Source: Achromobacter animicus (GTDB lineage: Bacteria; Pseudomonadota; Gammaproteobacteria; Burkholderiales; Burkholderiaceae_B). Taken from it: DNA of 64,000 nucleotides. Shown here piece after piece: positions 50,852-57,992 of the stretch. A program made the position numbers and the translations under genes. Positions within the stretch are counted from its first letter, which is position 1; every line of letters begins with the position of its first letter. The notes under the pieces were generated by a model that was given only the letters and a program-made list of their open reading frames with translations, was not told the DNA's origin and searched no databases. Location: NCBI RefSeq assembly GCF_902859585.1, contig NZ_CADIJM010000008.1:1-64000 (forward strand). The letters are read 5' to 3'.

Positions 50852-51487
50852 TCAGAGCACGGTGCGCAGGTCTTGCGCGCATTCCTGCGCGCTCTGCTGA
50901 TGGCGCAGCGCCACGCGCAGCTTGCCTTCGGCGTCGATGAGGTACGTCAGCGCGGTGTGGTCCATGGTGTAGGACGAGCCGGTCGGGACCTTCTGGTAGA
51001 ACACCTTGAAGGCCTGGGCGGCGGCGCGGGTCTGTTCCGCCGTGCCGCGCAGACCGACGAAGCCGGGATCGAAGGCCTGGGTGTAGGCGCGCAGGATCTC
51101 AGGCGTGTCGCGCTCGGGATCCACGGTAATGAAGAGAACGCGCAGCTTGTCGGCATCCTTGCCCAGCAGCGTCTTGATCTCGACGGCGCGGGTCAGCGCC
51201 GTCGGGCAGATGTCCGGGCATTGGGTGAAGCCGAAGAACAACATGACCGGATGCCCGCGGTAGTCGGCCAGGGTGCGGGTTTTGCCATCGGTGTCCTGCA
51301 ATTGGAAATCGCCGGTGGTCATGCCGGACAGGTCCATGCCGTGCAGCGGCGGGGCGTCGGGACCGCAGCCCGCCAGCGGCAGCAGCGCCAGTGTCGACAG
51401 CAGCAGACGGCGACGCGGGTCGGGCGCGCCCGGCGTGGGGGCGGCGCGCGTCACGCCGGCGGGCGTGCGCGAAAAAAGGGAATTCAT
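50852..51487 (-). CDS. SCO1/SenC family copper chaperone lipoprotein
   Basis: A 211-residue thioredoxin-fold copper protein. The N-terminus has a lipobox (LLPLAGC, C41) after a basic region. The copper ligands are in the CPDIC motif (C90, C94) and H177 in YTMDHTAL. The family delivers copper, or reduces the copper-binding cysteines, during assembly of haem-copper oxidases. The start at 51487 precedes the lipoprotein signal. Gene order SCO then PCu(A)C is the classical pair. A perfect 18-bp palindrome stands 65 bases upstream. Confidence 0.93.
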   Translation of the reverse strand: MNSLFSRTPAGVTRAAPTPGAPDPRRRLLLSTLALLPLAGCGPDAPPLHGMDLSGMTTGDFQLQDTDGKTRTLADYRGHPVMLFFGFTQCPDICPTALTRAVEIKTLLGKDADKLRVLFITVDPERDTPEILRAYTQAFDPGFVGLRGTAEQTRAAAQAFKVFYQKVPTGSSYTMDHTALTYLIDAEGKLRVALRHQQSAQECAQDLRTVL

Positions 51488-51551
51488 TGAAACCTCTGGA
51501 TTGACGAGTCGGCCACGCGGTCTGGCCGCGCGGCAAGTGCCGTCCGCAGCG

Positions 51552-51569
51552 CCTTACTAATTAGTAAGG
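51552..51569. promoter_or_regulatory. Perfect 18-bp palindrome upstream of the SCO gene
   Basis: CCTTACTAATTAGTAAGG is a perfect, AT-rich inverted repeat between the DUF2946 stop codon and the SCO start. Symmetry and position point to an operator, possibly for a MarR- or TetR-like protein or a copper sensor. It lacks the T tract expected of a terminator. Confidence 0.55.
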
Positions 51570-51592
51570 GGCGTGGACGATCCTGGACGAAG

Positions 51593-52018
51593 TCATGCCA
51601 GCGGCGGCGGCGCGCGCGAACCCAGCGGCGGACCGTGGGCGGGCTGCGCGGGCAGGGCGCGATGCGCAGGAGGGAAGACAGGGTGTCCGGCGGCCGTCAG
51701 CAGCAGCGGCGTCATGGCCGGCGCCGTGGCGGGCGTGACGTGGACAAGCAGGCCGAAGGGACATTGCGCGCCGGTGTTGGCGTTGTCGTGCGGGGCCTTG
51801 CCGCCGTCATCGGCCGGCAGCGCCACGCTGAATGACGACACGTTGCCCGCCGCCGAGCAGAATGTGACCTCGAGCCGCCCGTCGTGCAGCGCCCGGGCGT
51901 CCGGCATGTAGCCAGCGGGAACCAGCGCCCGCAGCGCCAATGCCAGGATCGCCAGCCAAAGCACGGCGTCGGCGCGCAGGGCGCGCAGCATGCACAGGAG
52001 GCGGGTCGACGAAGGCAT
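51593..52018 (-). CDS. DUF2946 family protein
   Basis: A 141-residue protein with one hydrophobic helix near the N-terminus (AVLWLAILALALRALVPAGY) followed by MPDARALHDGRLEVTFCSAA and a Cys region GAQCPFGLLVHV, then a Pro-rich end. Such DUF2946 proteins occur beside copper-handling genes and may bind copper through the Cys/His/Met residues, but there is no proven function. It is the first of the same-strand block leading to SCO, PCu(A)C, RegBA and cyo. The start at 52018 follows a weak GGAG-like site. Confidence 0.78.
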   Translation of the reverse strand: MPSSTRLLCMLRALRADAVLWLAILALALRALVPAGYMPDARALHDGRLEVTFCSAAGNVSSFSVALPADDGGKAPHDNANTGAQCPFGLLVHVTPATAPAMTPLLLTAAGHPVFPPAHRALPAQPAHGPPLGSRAPPPLA

Positions 52019-52090
52019 GCAGGCATTCTATGCCAAGCGTTCCCGATTTCTTGGTACCCTTGAACGCACTTCTTTCCGACACGCGACCCC

Positions 52091-52885
52091 GTGCCCCAGG
52101 TTTCAGAGCTTTCCTTGTCCGTTTCGACTTTGTCCGCCGCCAGTTTGTCCAATGCCGACCCGTCCGCCGGGCCGGGACGCGCGGGCTCATATTCCCGTCT
52201 ATGGCTGGGCGCGCTGATGGCGGCGCTGCTGGTATTGCTGACCGCCTGCGGCACGACCAAGGTCCAGCCGGGCTATTACCGGGTCCAGTCGGGCGACACG
52301 CTGTACCAGATTGCGCGCAAGGAAGGCACGACCGTCAGCAACCTGGTCCGGTGGAACAAGCTGTCGAACTCCAATTCGATCGAAGTCGGCCAGGTCCTGC
52401 GGGTCGAGCCGCCCGCCGGCCAGGCGCGCACCTCGCCGCCCAGCAAGGCCAGCACCAAACCCAAACCCGCGCCGCGCGCCACCGCGTCATCCGGCAAGCG
52501 GCGCACGGCGCCGCCGGGCGCGATCTCGCTGGTCTGGCCCGCGCAGGGCAAGGTCACGCGCGGCTACGACGGTTCCCATTCAAACGGCATCGTCATCAGC
52601 AATTCCGCCGGCACGCCCGTCGTGTCCGCCGCGCCTGGCACGGTGGCTTACTCGGGCAGCGGCTTGCGCGGCTACGGGCATCTGGTCATCGTCAAGCACA
52701 ACGCCAGCTTCCTCAGCATCTACGCGCACAACAGCAAGCTGCTGGTCAAGGAAGGGCAACGCGTGTCGCAGGGCCAGAAGATCGCCGAGATGGGCAACAG
52801 CGACAGCAAGCAGGTCGGGTTGTATTTCGAACTGCGCTACGACGGTCAGGCGGTCGACCCGGCGGGCTCCCTACCGCCGAAGTAG
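52091..52885 (+). CDS. nlpD: NlpD-like lipoprotein with LysM and degenerate LytM domains
   Basis: A protein of about 264 residues. Lipobox LLTAC is preceded by SRLWLGALMAALLV. A LysM domain (YYRVQSGDTLYQIARKEG through GQVLRV) binds peptidoglycan. The C-terminal LytM fold reads GYDGSHSNGIVIS, GYGHLVIVKHNASFLSIYAHN and LYFELRYDG; the metal ligands of active M23 peptidases are missing, as in NlpD/EnvC-type amidase activators. GTG at 52091 is the first start of the frame, with no clear ribosome site, so the true start could be slightly downstream. Usually nlpD precedes rpoS; that gene is absent here, so this may be a second copy. Confidence 0.82.
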   Translation: MPQVSELSLSVSTLSAASLSNADPSAGPGRAGSYSRLWLGALMAALLVLLTACGTTKVQPGYYRVQSGDTLYQIARKEGTTVSNLVRWNKLSNSNSIEVGQVLRVEPPAGQARTSPPSKASTKPKPAPRATASSGKRRTAPPGAISLVWPAQGKVTRGYDGSHSNGIVISNSAGTPVVSAAPGTVAYSGSGLRGYGHLVIVKHNASFLSIYAHNSKLLVKEGQRVSQGQKIAEMGNSDSKQVGLYFELRYDGQAVDPAGSLPPK

Positions 52886-52931
52886 CAGACGGCGGCTTTG
52901 CGCCAAGTAAAACAGTCTCCAGCTTGCGGCA

Positions 52932-53024
52932 GGTGTCTGACACCATGGTGAGACGATCGCCAACACGCCGCAGCGTCCCGGAGGGTGTCAGACACCGAGT
53001 TCTTTCATCGGGTGTCAGACACCC
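52932..53024. repeat. Three copies of a 13-bp palindromic repeat
   Basis: GGTGTCTGACACC at 52932-52944 and its mirror GGTGTCAGACACC at 52984-52996 and 53011-53023 lie in the 143-base gap between nlpD and the cystine operon. Each copy is palindromic except for its centre. They resemble dispersed extragenic palindromes of betaproteobacteria rather than operators, as they sit between two convergent gene ends. Confidence 0.85.
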
Positions 53025-53028
53025 GGAT

Positions 53029-53781
53029 CTACGGCGCTTCCTGCGTCAACGTCGATACAAACGCCGCCGTGCGTGAATCACTCGGATTCGTGAACACCGA
53101 CCGCGAATCCCCGGCCTCCACCACCACGCCATCCAGCAGAAACACCACTTCCCGCGACACGCTGGCCGCCAGCCGCAGATCATGCGTGGCCATCAGCATC
53201 GTCATGCCTTCCGCGGCCAACTGACGCAACACGTCCACCACTTCCGCCGCCAATCCCGGATCGAGCGCCGAGGTCGGCTCGTCGCACAGCAGAACCCGCG
53301 GCGCCGGCGCCAGCGCGCGGGCGATCGCCACGCGCTGCTGCTGGCCGCCCGATAGATTCGCCGGCCAGGCTTCCGCCTTCTCCAGCATCCCCACCTTGCG
53401 CAGCAATTCCTCCGCCCGCGCGCGTGCACGGTCGGCGGGCCACTTCTGCACCGTCACCAACCCTTCCATCACATTGCCGATCACGGTCTGATGCGGAAAG
53501 AGCTGAAAGTTCTGGAACACCATGCCGGTCTGCTTGCGCACCGCCTGGACCTGTTCGCGCGCCAGCTTGTGGCCGGGTTCAAAGTCGACCGTTTCCGGAC
53601 CGATCTCCAGCCGCCCGCGATCCGGCACTTCCAGCAGGTTCACGCAGCGCAGCAGCGTGCTCTTGCCGCTGCCCGACGGGCCGATCAATGCCGTGACGCT
53701 GCCTTCGTCGATCTGGACATCCACCTGCTTGAGCACGGGATTGCCGCCGAAGGACTTTTCGATTTTTTCAAGGCGGATCAT
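53029..53781 (-). CDS. tcyN: Cystine/polar amino acid ABC transporter, ATP-binding subunit
   Basis: A 250-residue ATPase of the polar amino acid uptake family. Walker A is GPSGSGKST, the Q loop MVFQNFQLFPHQTV, the signature LSGGQQQRVAIARAL, Walker B LLCDEPTSALDP and the H loop MATHDLRLA. It energises import together with the permease and binding protein encoded just upstream on the same strand. The gene start overlaps the permease stop by four bases. TcyN is given by the identity of the binding protein; the ATPase alone would only be called polar amino acid type. Confidence 0.88.
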   Translation of the reverse strand: MIRLEKIEKSFGGNPVLKQVDVQIDEGSVTALIGPSGSGKSTLLRCVNLLEVPDRGRLEIGPETVDFEPGHKLAREQVQAVRKQTGMVFQNFQLFPHQTVIGNVMEGLVTVQKWPADRARARAEELLRKVGMLEKAEAWPANLSGGQQQRVAIARALAPAPRVLLCDEPTSALDPGLAAEVVDVLRQLAAEGMTMLMATHDLRLAASVSREVVFLLDGVVVEAGDSRSVFTNPSDSRTAAFVSTLTQEAP

Positions 53782-54527
53782 CGGGTCTTCTCGCTAAACA
53801 TCGCATGCTGGCCGAAGCGCCGTTCCAGCCGCACTTGCGCGGCGGACAGGACGGAACTGAACGCCAGGTAGATCAGCGCCGCTTCCGTATAGAGAATCAG
53901 CGGCTCATACGTGACGGCCGCGATGCGCTGCGCGGCCTGGAAGATTTCCGGCACCGTCAGCACCGCCGCGAGCGACGTGTCCTTGACCAGCGCGATGAAC
54001 GAATTGGACAGCGGCGGCACGGCCACGCGTGCCGCCTGCGGCAGGATCGTGCGGCGCAAGGCCTGGCCGCGCGTCATGCTGAGCGAATAGGCTGCTTCCC
54101 ACTGACCCTTGGTAATCGATTCGATCGCGCCGCGGATCACTTCGGAGTTGTACGCGCCGACGTTCAGCGTGAAGCCGATCAGCGCGGCGGGCAACGGGTC
54201 CAGCACGATGCCCACGCTGGGCAGGCCATAAAAGATCACGAACAGCTGCACCAGCAGCGGCGTGCCGCGGATGAGCCAGACGTAGAAGCGCACCACCGCC
54301 ACCAGCGGCGCGGGCCCGAACAGCCGGATCAGCGCCACCACGAACGCCAGCGCCAGCCCCAGCGCAAACGACATCAACGTCAGCGGAACCGTGAAGACCA
54401 GCCCCGCGTGCAGCAGCGGCCAGAACGAGTCCGCCATCAGCTGCACCCAGGCCGGCACCGACCATTCGCCAATTTTTGCCAGCAGCCAGTCGGGCAGGAC
54501 GGCGTGCAGCCAGGGGGGCAGCGTCAT
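53778..54527 (-). CDS. tcyL: Cystine/polar amino acid ABC transporter, permease subunit
   Basis: A 249-residue permease with five to six hydrophobic helices and the EAA-like loop (GAIESITKGQWEAAYSLSMT, ALRRTILPQAARVAVPPLSN), typical of HisM/GlnP-type subunits. One permease gene implies a homodimer. It overlaps the ATPase gene by four bases and follows the binding-protein gene by 15 bases, so it is the middle gene of a three-gene operon. Confidence 0.88.
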   Translation of the reverse strand: MTLPPWLHAVLPDWLLAKIGEWSVPAWVQLMADSFWPLLHAGLVFTVPLTLMSFALGLALAFVVALIRLFGPAPLVAVVRFYVWLIRGTPLLVQLFVIFYGLPSVGIVLDPLPAALIGFTLNVGAYNSEVIRGAIESITKGQWEAAYSLSMTRGQALRRTILPQAARVAVPPLSNSFIALVKDTSLAAVLTVPEIFQAAQRIAAVTYEPLILYTEAALIYLAFSSVLSAAQVRLERRFGQHAMFSEKTR

Positions 54528-54542
54528 GGGCGCTCCAGTGGT

Positions 54543-55325
54543 TTATTGCGCGGACAGGTCCGTGCCGAAGTACTTGACCGAGATGGTCTTGTACGTGCCG
54601 TCAGCCTTGATGTCGGCCAGCGCCTTGTTGATGGCGGCCTGCAGCTCAGGGTTGTTCTTGCGGATCAGGACGCCCGAATTGCTGAACTCCGCCGTCTTGT
54701 CGGTGGCCGCAATCTTCACGCGGGCGTTGGGCTTCTGCTTCTTGAAGTCCAGGAACGACAGGTTGTCATTGACGGTGGCTTCGACGCGGCCCGAGGTCAG
54801 GAGGTCGATGGCTTCATTGAAGCCCTGCACGGCGACCACTTCCGCGCCGTGGTTTTGCGCCAGCTTGCCGAAGTTGCTGGTCAGCGTGTTGGCGGACTTC
54901 TTGCCCTTCAGGTCTGCAAAGGATTTGATGCTGGTGTTGTCGTCGCGCACGATCAGCACGGCGGCGGACGAGATGTAGGGATCGGAGAAGTCGTACTTGG
55001 CGCGGCGCGCATCCGTGATGCCCACCTGGTTGATGACGGCGTCGTAGCGCTTGGCGTCCAGCCCGGCGATCAGGCCGTCCCACTTGCCTTCGACGAATTG
55101 CGCCTTCACGCCCAGGCGCTCGGCAATGGCGCGGCCAATGTCCACGTCAAAGCCGGTAAGCTTGCCCGATGCATCGTGGAAGGTGAAAGGCGCGTAGGTG
55201 CCTTCGGTGCCGATCTTGAAGACGCCCGCGGATTTGATCTGGTCCAGTTCGGACTGGGCATGGGCGGCGGACAGGGCGGCGACCTGCACGAGGCCGGCGA
55301 TGAACAGCGTACGGAAGAGTTTCAT
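54543..55325 (-). CDS. tcyJ: Cystine-binding periplasmic protein (FliY/TcyJ-like)
   Basis: A 260-residue periplasmic binding protein with signal peptide ending AAHAQ. The sequence GTEGTYAPFTFHDASGKLTG, DVDIGRAIAERLGVKAQFVE and WDGLIAGLDAKRYDAVINQV is very close to FliY/TcyJ, the L-cystine receptor of E. coli. The GTEGTYAPFT motif binds the amino acid carboxyl and amino groups. First gene of the tcyJ-tcyL-tcyN unit, with an inverted repeat about 90 bases upstream. Confidence 0.9.
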   Translation of the reverse strand: MKLFRTLFIAGLVQVAALSAAHAQSELDQIKSAGVFKIGTEGTYAPFTFHDASGKLTGFDVDIGRAIAERLGVKAQFVEGKWDGLIAGLDAKRYDAVINQVGITDARRAKYDFSDPYISSAAVLIVRDDNTSIKSFADLKGKKSANTLTSNFGKLAQNHGAEVVAVQGFNEAIDLLTSGRVEATVNDNLSFLDFKKQKPNARVKIAATDKTAEFSNSGVLIRKNNPELQAAINKALADIKADGTYKTISVKYFGTDLSAQ

Positions 55326-55412
55326 GGCAATGCTCCACGGATGATCACTGTGGAGAGCATGTGGGCCTGCAATGCCCTCCGGCGTAGCGGCACTCTAACA
55401 ACCGGCCTATTT

Positions 55413-55431
55413 TTCCACAAAGCATATGGAA
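55413..55431. promoter_or_regulatory. TTCCA-N9-TGGAA inverted repeat upstream of tcyJ
   Basis: A 19-bp interrupted palindrome in an AT-rich stretch (55405-55446), 88 bases before the tcyJ start. The T-N11-A layout resembles LysR-type sites such as those of CysB. It may control the cystine operon; the regulator is not in the window. Confidence 0.4.
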
Positions 55432-55471
55432 TAGTAAAAATATAGCTACAAGTCATATAGCTTTACCGAAC

Positions 55472-55526
55472 GCCCGGGGCACGAAAGCCCGGGGCACGAA
55501 AGCCCGGGGCACGAAAGCCCGGGGCA
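55472..55526. repeat. 15-bp tandem repeat, 3.7 copies
   Basis: GCCCGGGGCACGAAA is repeated at 55472, 55487 and 55502 without change, then a partial copy GCCCGGGGCA. It ends 44 bases before the P1 peptidase start, so it lies in the promoter or leader region of that gene. Confidence 0.9.
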
Positions 55527-55569
55527 GTCGGTCCGGGATCCTTCTGGCTTTACGTTGACGGAGACGGGT

Positions 55570-56643
55570 GTGGAACAGCAATGGAACAGGCGTGCGTTCA
55601 TGGTGGCGGCAGCGGGCGCTGCCGCGGCGGGGGCAATGCCCACGCAGGCCGCTGGCGGCGCGGCGTCCATGCCGGGCGGCGGCAGCATCACCGATGTGGC
55701 GGGCTTGCGGGTGGGGCATTACACCGAGACGCGCCGGCCCACCGGTTGCACGGTCATCATTGCCGAGGCCGGCGCGACCGGTGGCGTGGACGTGCGCGGC
55801 GCGGCGCCGGGCACGCGCGAGACCGACCTGCTCAACCCGATCAACATGGTCGACAAGGTGCACGCCGTGGTGTTGACGGGCGGCAGCGCGTTCGGCCTGG
55901 ACGCGGCGTCGGGCGTGATGCGCTATCTGGAAGAAAAGAAGATCGGCTTTGACGTAGGCGTGGCATTTGTGCCCATCGTGCCAAGCGCGGTGTTGTTCGA
56001 CCTGGGCGTGGGCGACGCGTCGGTGCGGCCCGATGCCGCCGCCGGTTACCAGGCCTGCCGGTCGGCTACCGCCGACGCGCCGCAGGAAGGCAACGTGGGC
56101 GCGGGGGCGGGGGCGACGGTGGGCAAGCTGTATGGCCCCAAGCGCGCCATGAAGGGCGGCATCGGCAGCGCGTCGCTGACGGTGGCGGGCGTGACGGTGG
56201 GCGCCATCGTTGCGGTCAATGCCGTGGGCGATGTGCTGGACCCGGCCACCGGGCGCATCCTGGCCGGCGCGCGCACCGAAGACGGCAAGATGTTGTTCGA
56301 CACGCGCGCAGCCATCCTGGCGGGCGACCTGCCCAAGTCGATGCGCGCGGGCGCGGCCACCACCATCGGCGCCGTGGCCACCGATGCGCGGATCACCAAG
56401 GCCGAAGCCCAGAAGATCGCCGGCATGGCGCACGACGGCCTGGCGCGCACGATCAACCCCATCCACACCATGCTCGACGGCGACACGATCTTCGCGCTGG
56501 GCACGGGCGCGTCGGGCAAATCCGCCAACGTGATGCTGCTGGGTGTCATGGCCGCCGAGGTCATGGCGATCGCGGTGCAGCGCGCGATCCTGTCCGCGCG
56601 CGCCATTGACGGCTATCCGGCCGCGGTGGATTTCGTGGGGTGA
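55570..56643 (+). CDS. P1 family peptidase (DmpA/BapA type), Tat-exported
   Basis: A 357-residue Ntn-hydrolase that cleaves itself. The N-terminus has twin arginines (NRRAFM) followed by a hydrophobic Ala-rich stretch, consistent with a Tat signal. Family patterns are ITDVAGLRVGHYTE, VVLTGGSAFGLDAASGVMRY, GAGAGATVGKLYG and GGIGSASL, where cleavage is expected between G199 and S200 to expose the catalytic serine. Such enzymes are aminopeptidases acting on D-amino acid or beta-amino peptides. GTG 55570 is chosen as GGAG lies seven bases upstream. The haemolysin III-like gene follows on the same strand. Confidence 0.88.
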   Translation: MEQQWNRRAFMVAAAGAAAAGAMPTQAAGGAASMPGGGSITDVAGLRVGHYTETRRPTGCTVIIAEAGATGGVDVRGAAPGTRETDLLNPINMVDKVHAVVLTGGSAFGLDAASGVMRYLEEKKIGFDVGVAFVPIVPSAVLFDLGVGDASVRPDAAAGYQACRSATADAPQEGNVGAGAGATVGKLYGPKRAMKGGIGSASLTVAGVTVGAIVAVNAVGDVLDPATGRILAGARTEDGKMLFDTRAAILAGDLPKSMRAGAATTIGAVATDARITKAEAQKIAGMAHDGLARTINPIHTMLDGDTIFALGTGASGKSANVMLLGVMAAEVMAIAVQRAILSARAIDGYPAAVDFVG

Positions 56644-56718
56644 TGTCGCTGACCCGCGCCTGTCACACAAGCCCGCCATGATGACAGGCGCCGGCACGAC
56701 GCCGGGGCGGGGGCGCAC

Positions 56719-57348
56719 ATGCAGGAAGGCGAACGACTCAATGGCGTGACGCATCTGGCCGGGCTGGCGCTGGCGGTGCTGGCTTCCGGCGCCTTGATCA
56801 CCCGCGCGGCCGAGCTGCGCGTGGACACGCGGCAGATCGTCAGTTGCGCGGTGTTCGCGGCGTCGATGATCGCGGTGTATGCGTCGTCTTCGCTGTTCCA
56901 CTGCACGCAAGGGCGCCGCAAGGCGATGTGGGCGAAGGCGGACCACTGCGCGATCTATCTGCTGATAGCCGGTACGTACACGCCGCTGGCGTACGGCCCC
57001 GTGGATCATCGGTGGGGCGCCGCGATGGGGGTGGCGATCTGGCTGCTGGCCTTGGTGGGCATCAGCCGCGAACTCTGGTGGGCGCGCAACGCGCCGCCGG
57101 CCTTGCCGCTCTATTTGCTGATGGGATGGCTGGGTGTGGCCTTTGCCGCACCGATCGCGGGCGCGCTATCGACGGCGGGGCTGACGTGGCTGTTGGCGGG
57201 CGCCGCCATCTACACGATCGGGACGCTGTTCTATGCCAACGACAAACGCTGGCGCCATGCGCACGGCATCTGGCATCTGTTCGTCATGGGCGGCACGGCC
57301 TGCCATTTCGTGACGGTCTTCGGCTTTCTGGAGCACGCGCCAAGCTAG
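56719..57348 (+). CDS. Haemolysin III family (YqfA/TrhA, PAQR-like) membrane protein
   Basis: A 209-residue protein with seven hydrophobic helices. Metal-site patterns are ASSSLFHCT near the N-terminus and HAHGIWHLFVMGGTACHF near the end, with ADHCAIYLLIAGTYTPL between them: the three histidine positions of the PAQR fold. Members are putative ceramidase-like enzymes or membrane-fluidity regulators (TrhA in E. coli). It follows the P1 peptidase by 75 bases and could be in the same transcript. The start ATG 56719 begins MQEGERLNGVTHLAGL, the family N-terminus. Confidence 0.9.
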   Translation: MQEGERLNGVTHLAGLALAVLASGALITRAAELRVDTRQIVSCAVFAASMIAVYASSSLFHCTQGRRKAMWAKADHCAIYLLIAGTYTPLAYGPVDHRWGAAMGVAIWLLALVGISRELWWARNAPPALPLYLLMGWLGVAFAAPIAGALSTAGLTWLLAGAAIYTIGTLFYANDKRWRHAHGIWHLFVMGGTACHFVTVFGFLEHAPS

Positions 57349-57381
57349 CGCGCCTTGCTTCACGCCGACGGCGAGGTCGAC

Positions 57382-57855
57382 TCAACGCCAGGCCGCCAGC
57401 GGCAGCATGCCTTCTCGGTCCTTCACTTTGCGCATGACGATATGCGAACAGAGATCGCGCACGCCCGGGATCTTGCTGAGCTTGTCCTCGACAAAATTCG
57501 AAAATGCCGACAGGTTGCGCGTACGCACGGTAAGGATGTAATTGGACGCGCCAGTGACGATGGCCGCCTCGGTAATCTCGTCGTGCAGCGCGATGCCCGC
57601 CAGAAACTCCTCGTGCCATCCCGCGCGCGACTGGTCCAGCGACACATGCACGATGGCCTCCAGCTCGAAGCCCAGCTTCTCGGCGTCCAGCAGCGCGCGG
57701 TAGCCGCGGATGAGCCCGGCTTCTTCCAGCGCGCGCACACGGCGCAGGCAGGCGGAGGGCGACAGCGCCACCTGTTCCGCCAGGTCCTGATTGCTGAGGT
57801 GGCCGTCTTCCTGCAGGCGGGCCAGAATGCGCTGGTCTATGACGTCAATCTGCAT
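57382..57855 (-). CDS. Lrp/AsnC family regulator of the kynureninase gene
   Basis: A 157-residue Lrp-type regulator. The N-terminal helix-turn-helix is DQRILARLQEDGHLSNQDLA with SACLRRVRALEEAGLIRGYR, and the C-terminal RAM domain is GFELEAIVHVSLDQSRAGWH with SNYILTVRTRNLSAFSNFVE. It is divergent from the kynureninase gene with a 137-base gap. KynR-type Lrp proteins activate kynurenine genes in Pseudomonas and Burkholderia in response to kynurenine, so the same role is likely here. The start at 57855 is the usual one. Confidence 0.88.
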   Translation of the reverse strand: MQIDVIDQRILARLQEDGHLSNQDLAEQVALSPSACLRRVRALEEAGLIRGYRALLDAEKLGFELEAIVHVSLDQSRAGWHEEFLAGIALHDEITEAAIVTGASNYILTVRTRNLSAFSNFVEDKLSKIPGVRDLCSHIVMRKVKDREGMLPLAAWR

Positions 57856-57930
57856 GGCGCAATCCAGTTCGAAAAAATGATGATGAAGGCAATTTAATGC
57901 GGAAAACGCGGGTAAGTCACGACTGGATTT

Positions 57931-57978
57931 GCAATTTTTCGGACTGACTGCGCTGATAGCATGTATCCGGAAATTTGC
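57931..57978. promoter_or_regulatory. Inverted GCAATTTTTCGG / CCGGAAATTTGC in the kyn promoter
   Basis: GCAATTTTTCGG at 57931-57942 and CCGGAAATTTGC at 57967-57978 form an imperfect inverted repeat, 36 bases apart, before the kynureninase start. Related GCAATTT is also seen at 57889. AT-rich and near the divergent promoters, it is a candidate Lrp-type binding region. Confidence 0.4.
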
Positions 57979-57992
57979 TGAAGGAATGGAAC

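Noticed and set aside
51552-51569. The 18-bp palindrome as a terminator for the DUF2946 gene
   Set aside because: AT-rich stem without a following T run on either strand; an operator reading fits better.
55446-55691. Minus-strand frame with CPGLS repeats
   Set aside because: It is the translation of the 15-bp tandem array and overlaps the start of the peptidase gene on the other strand.
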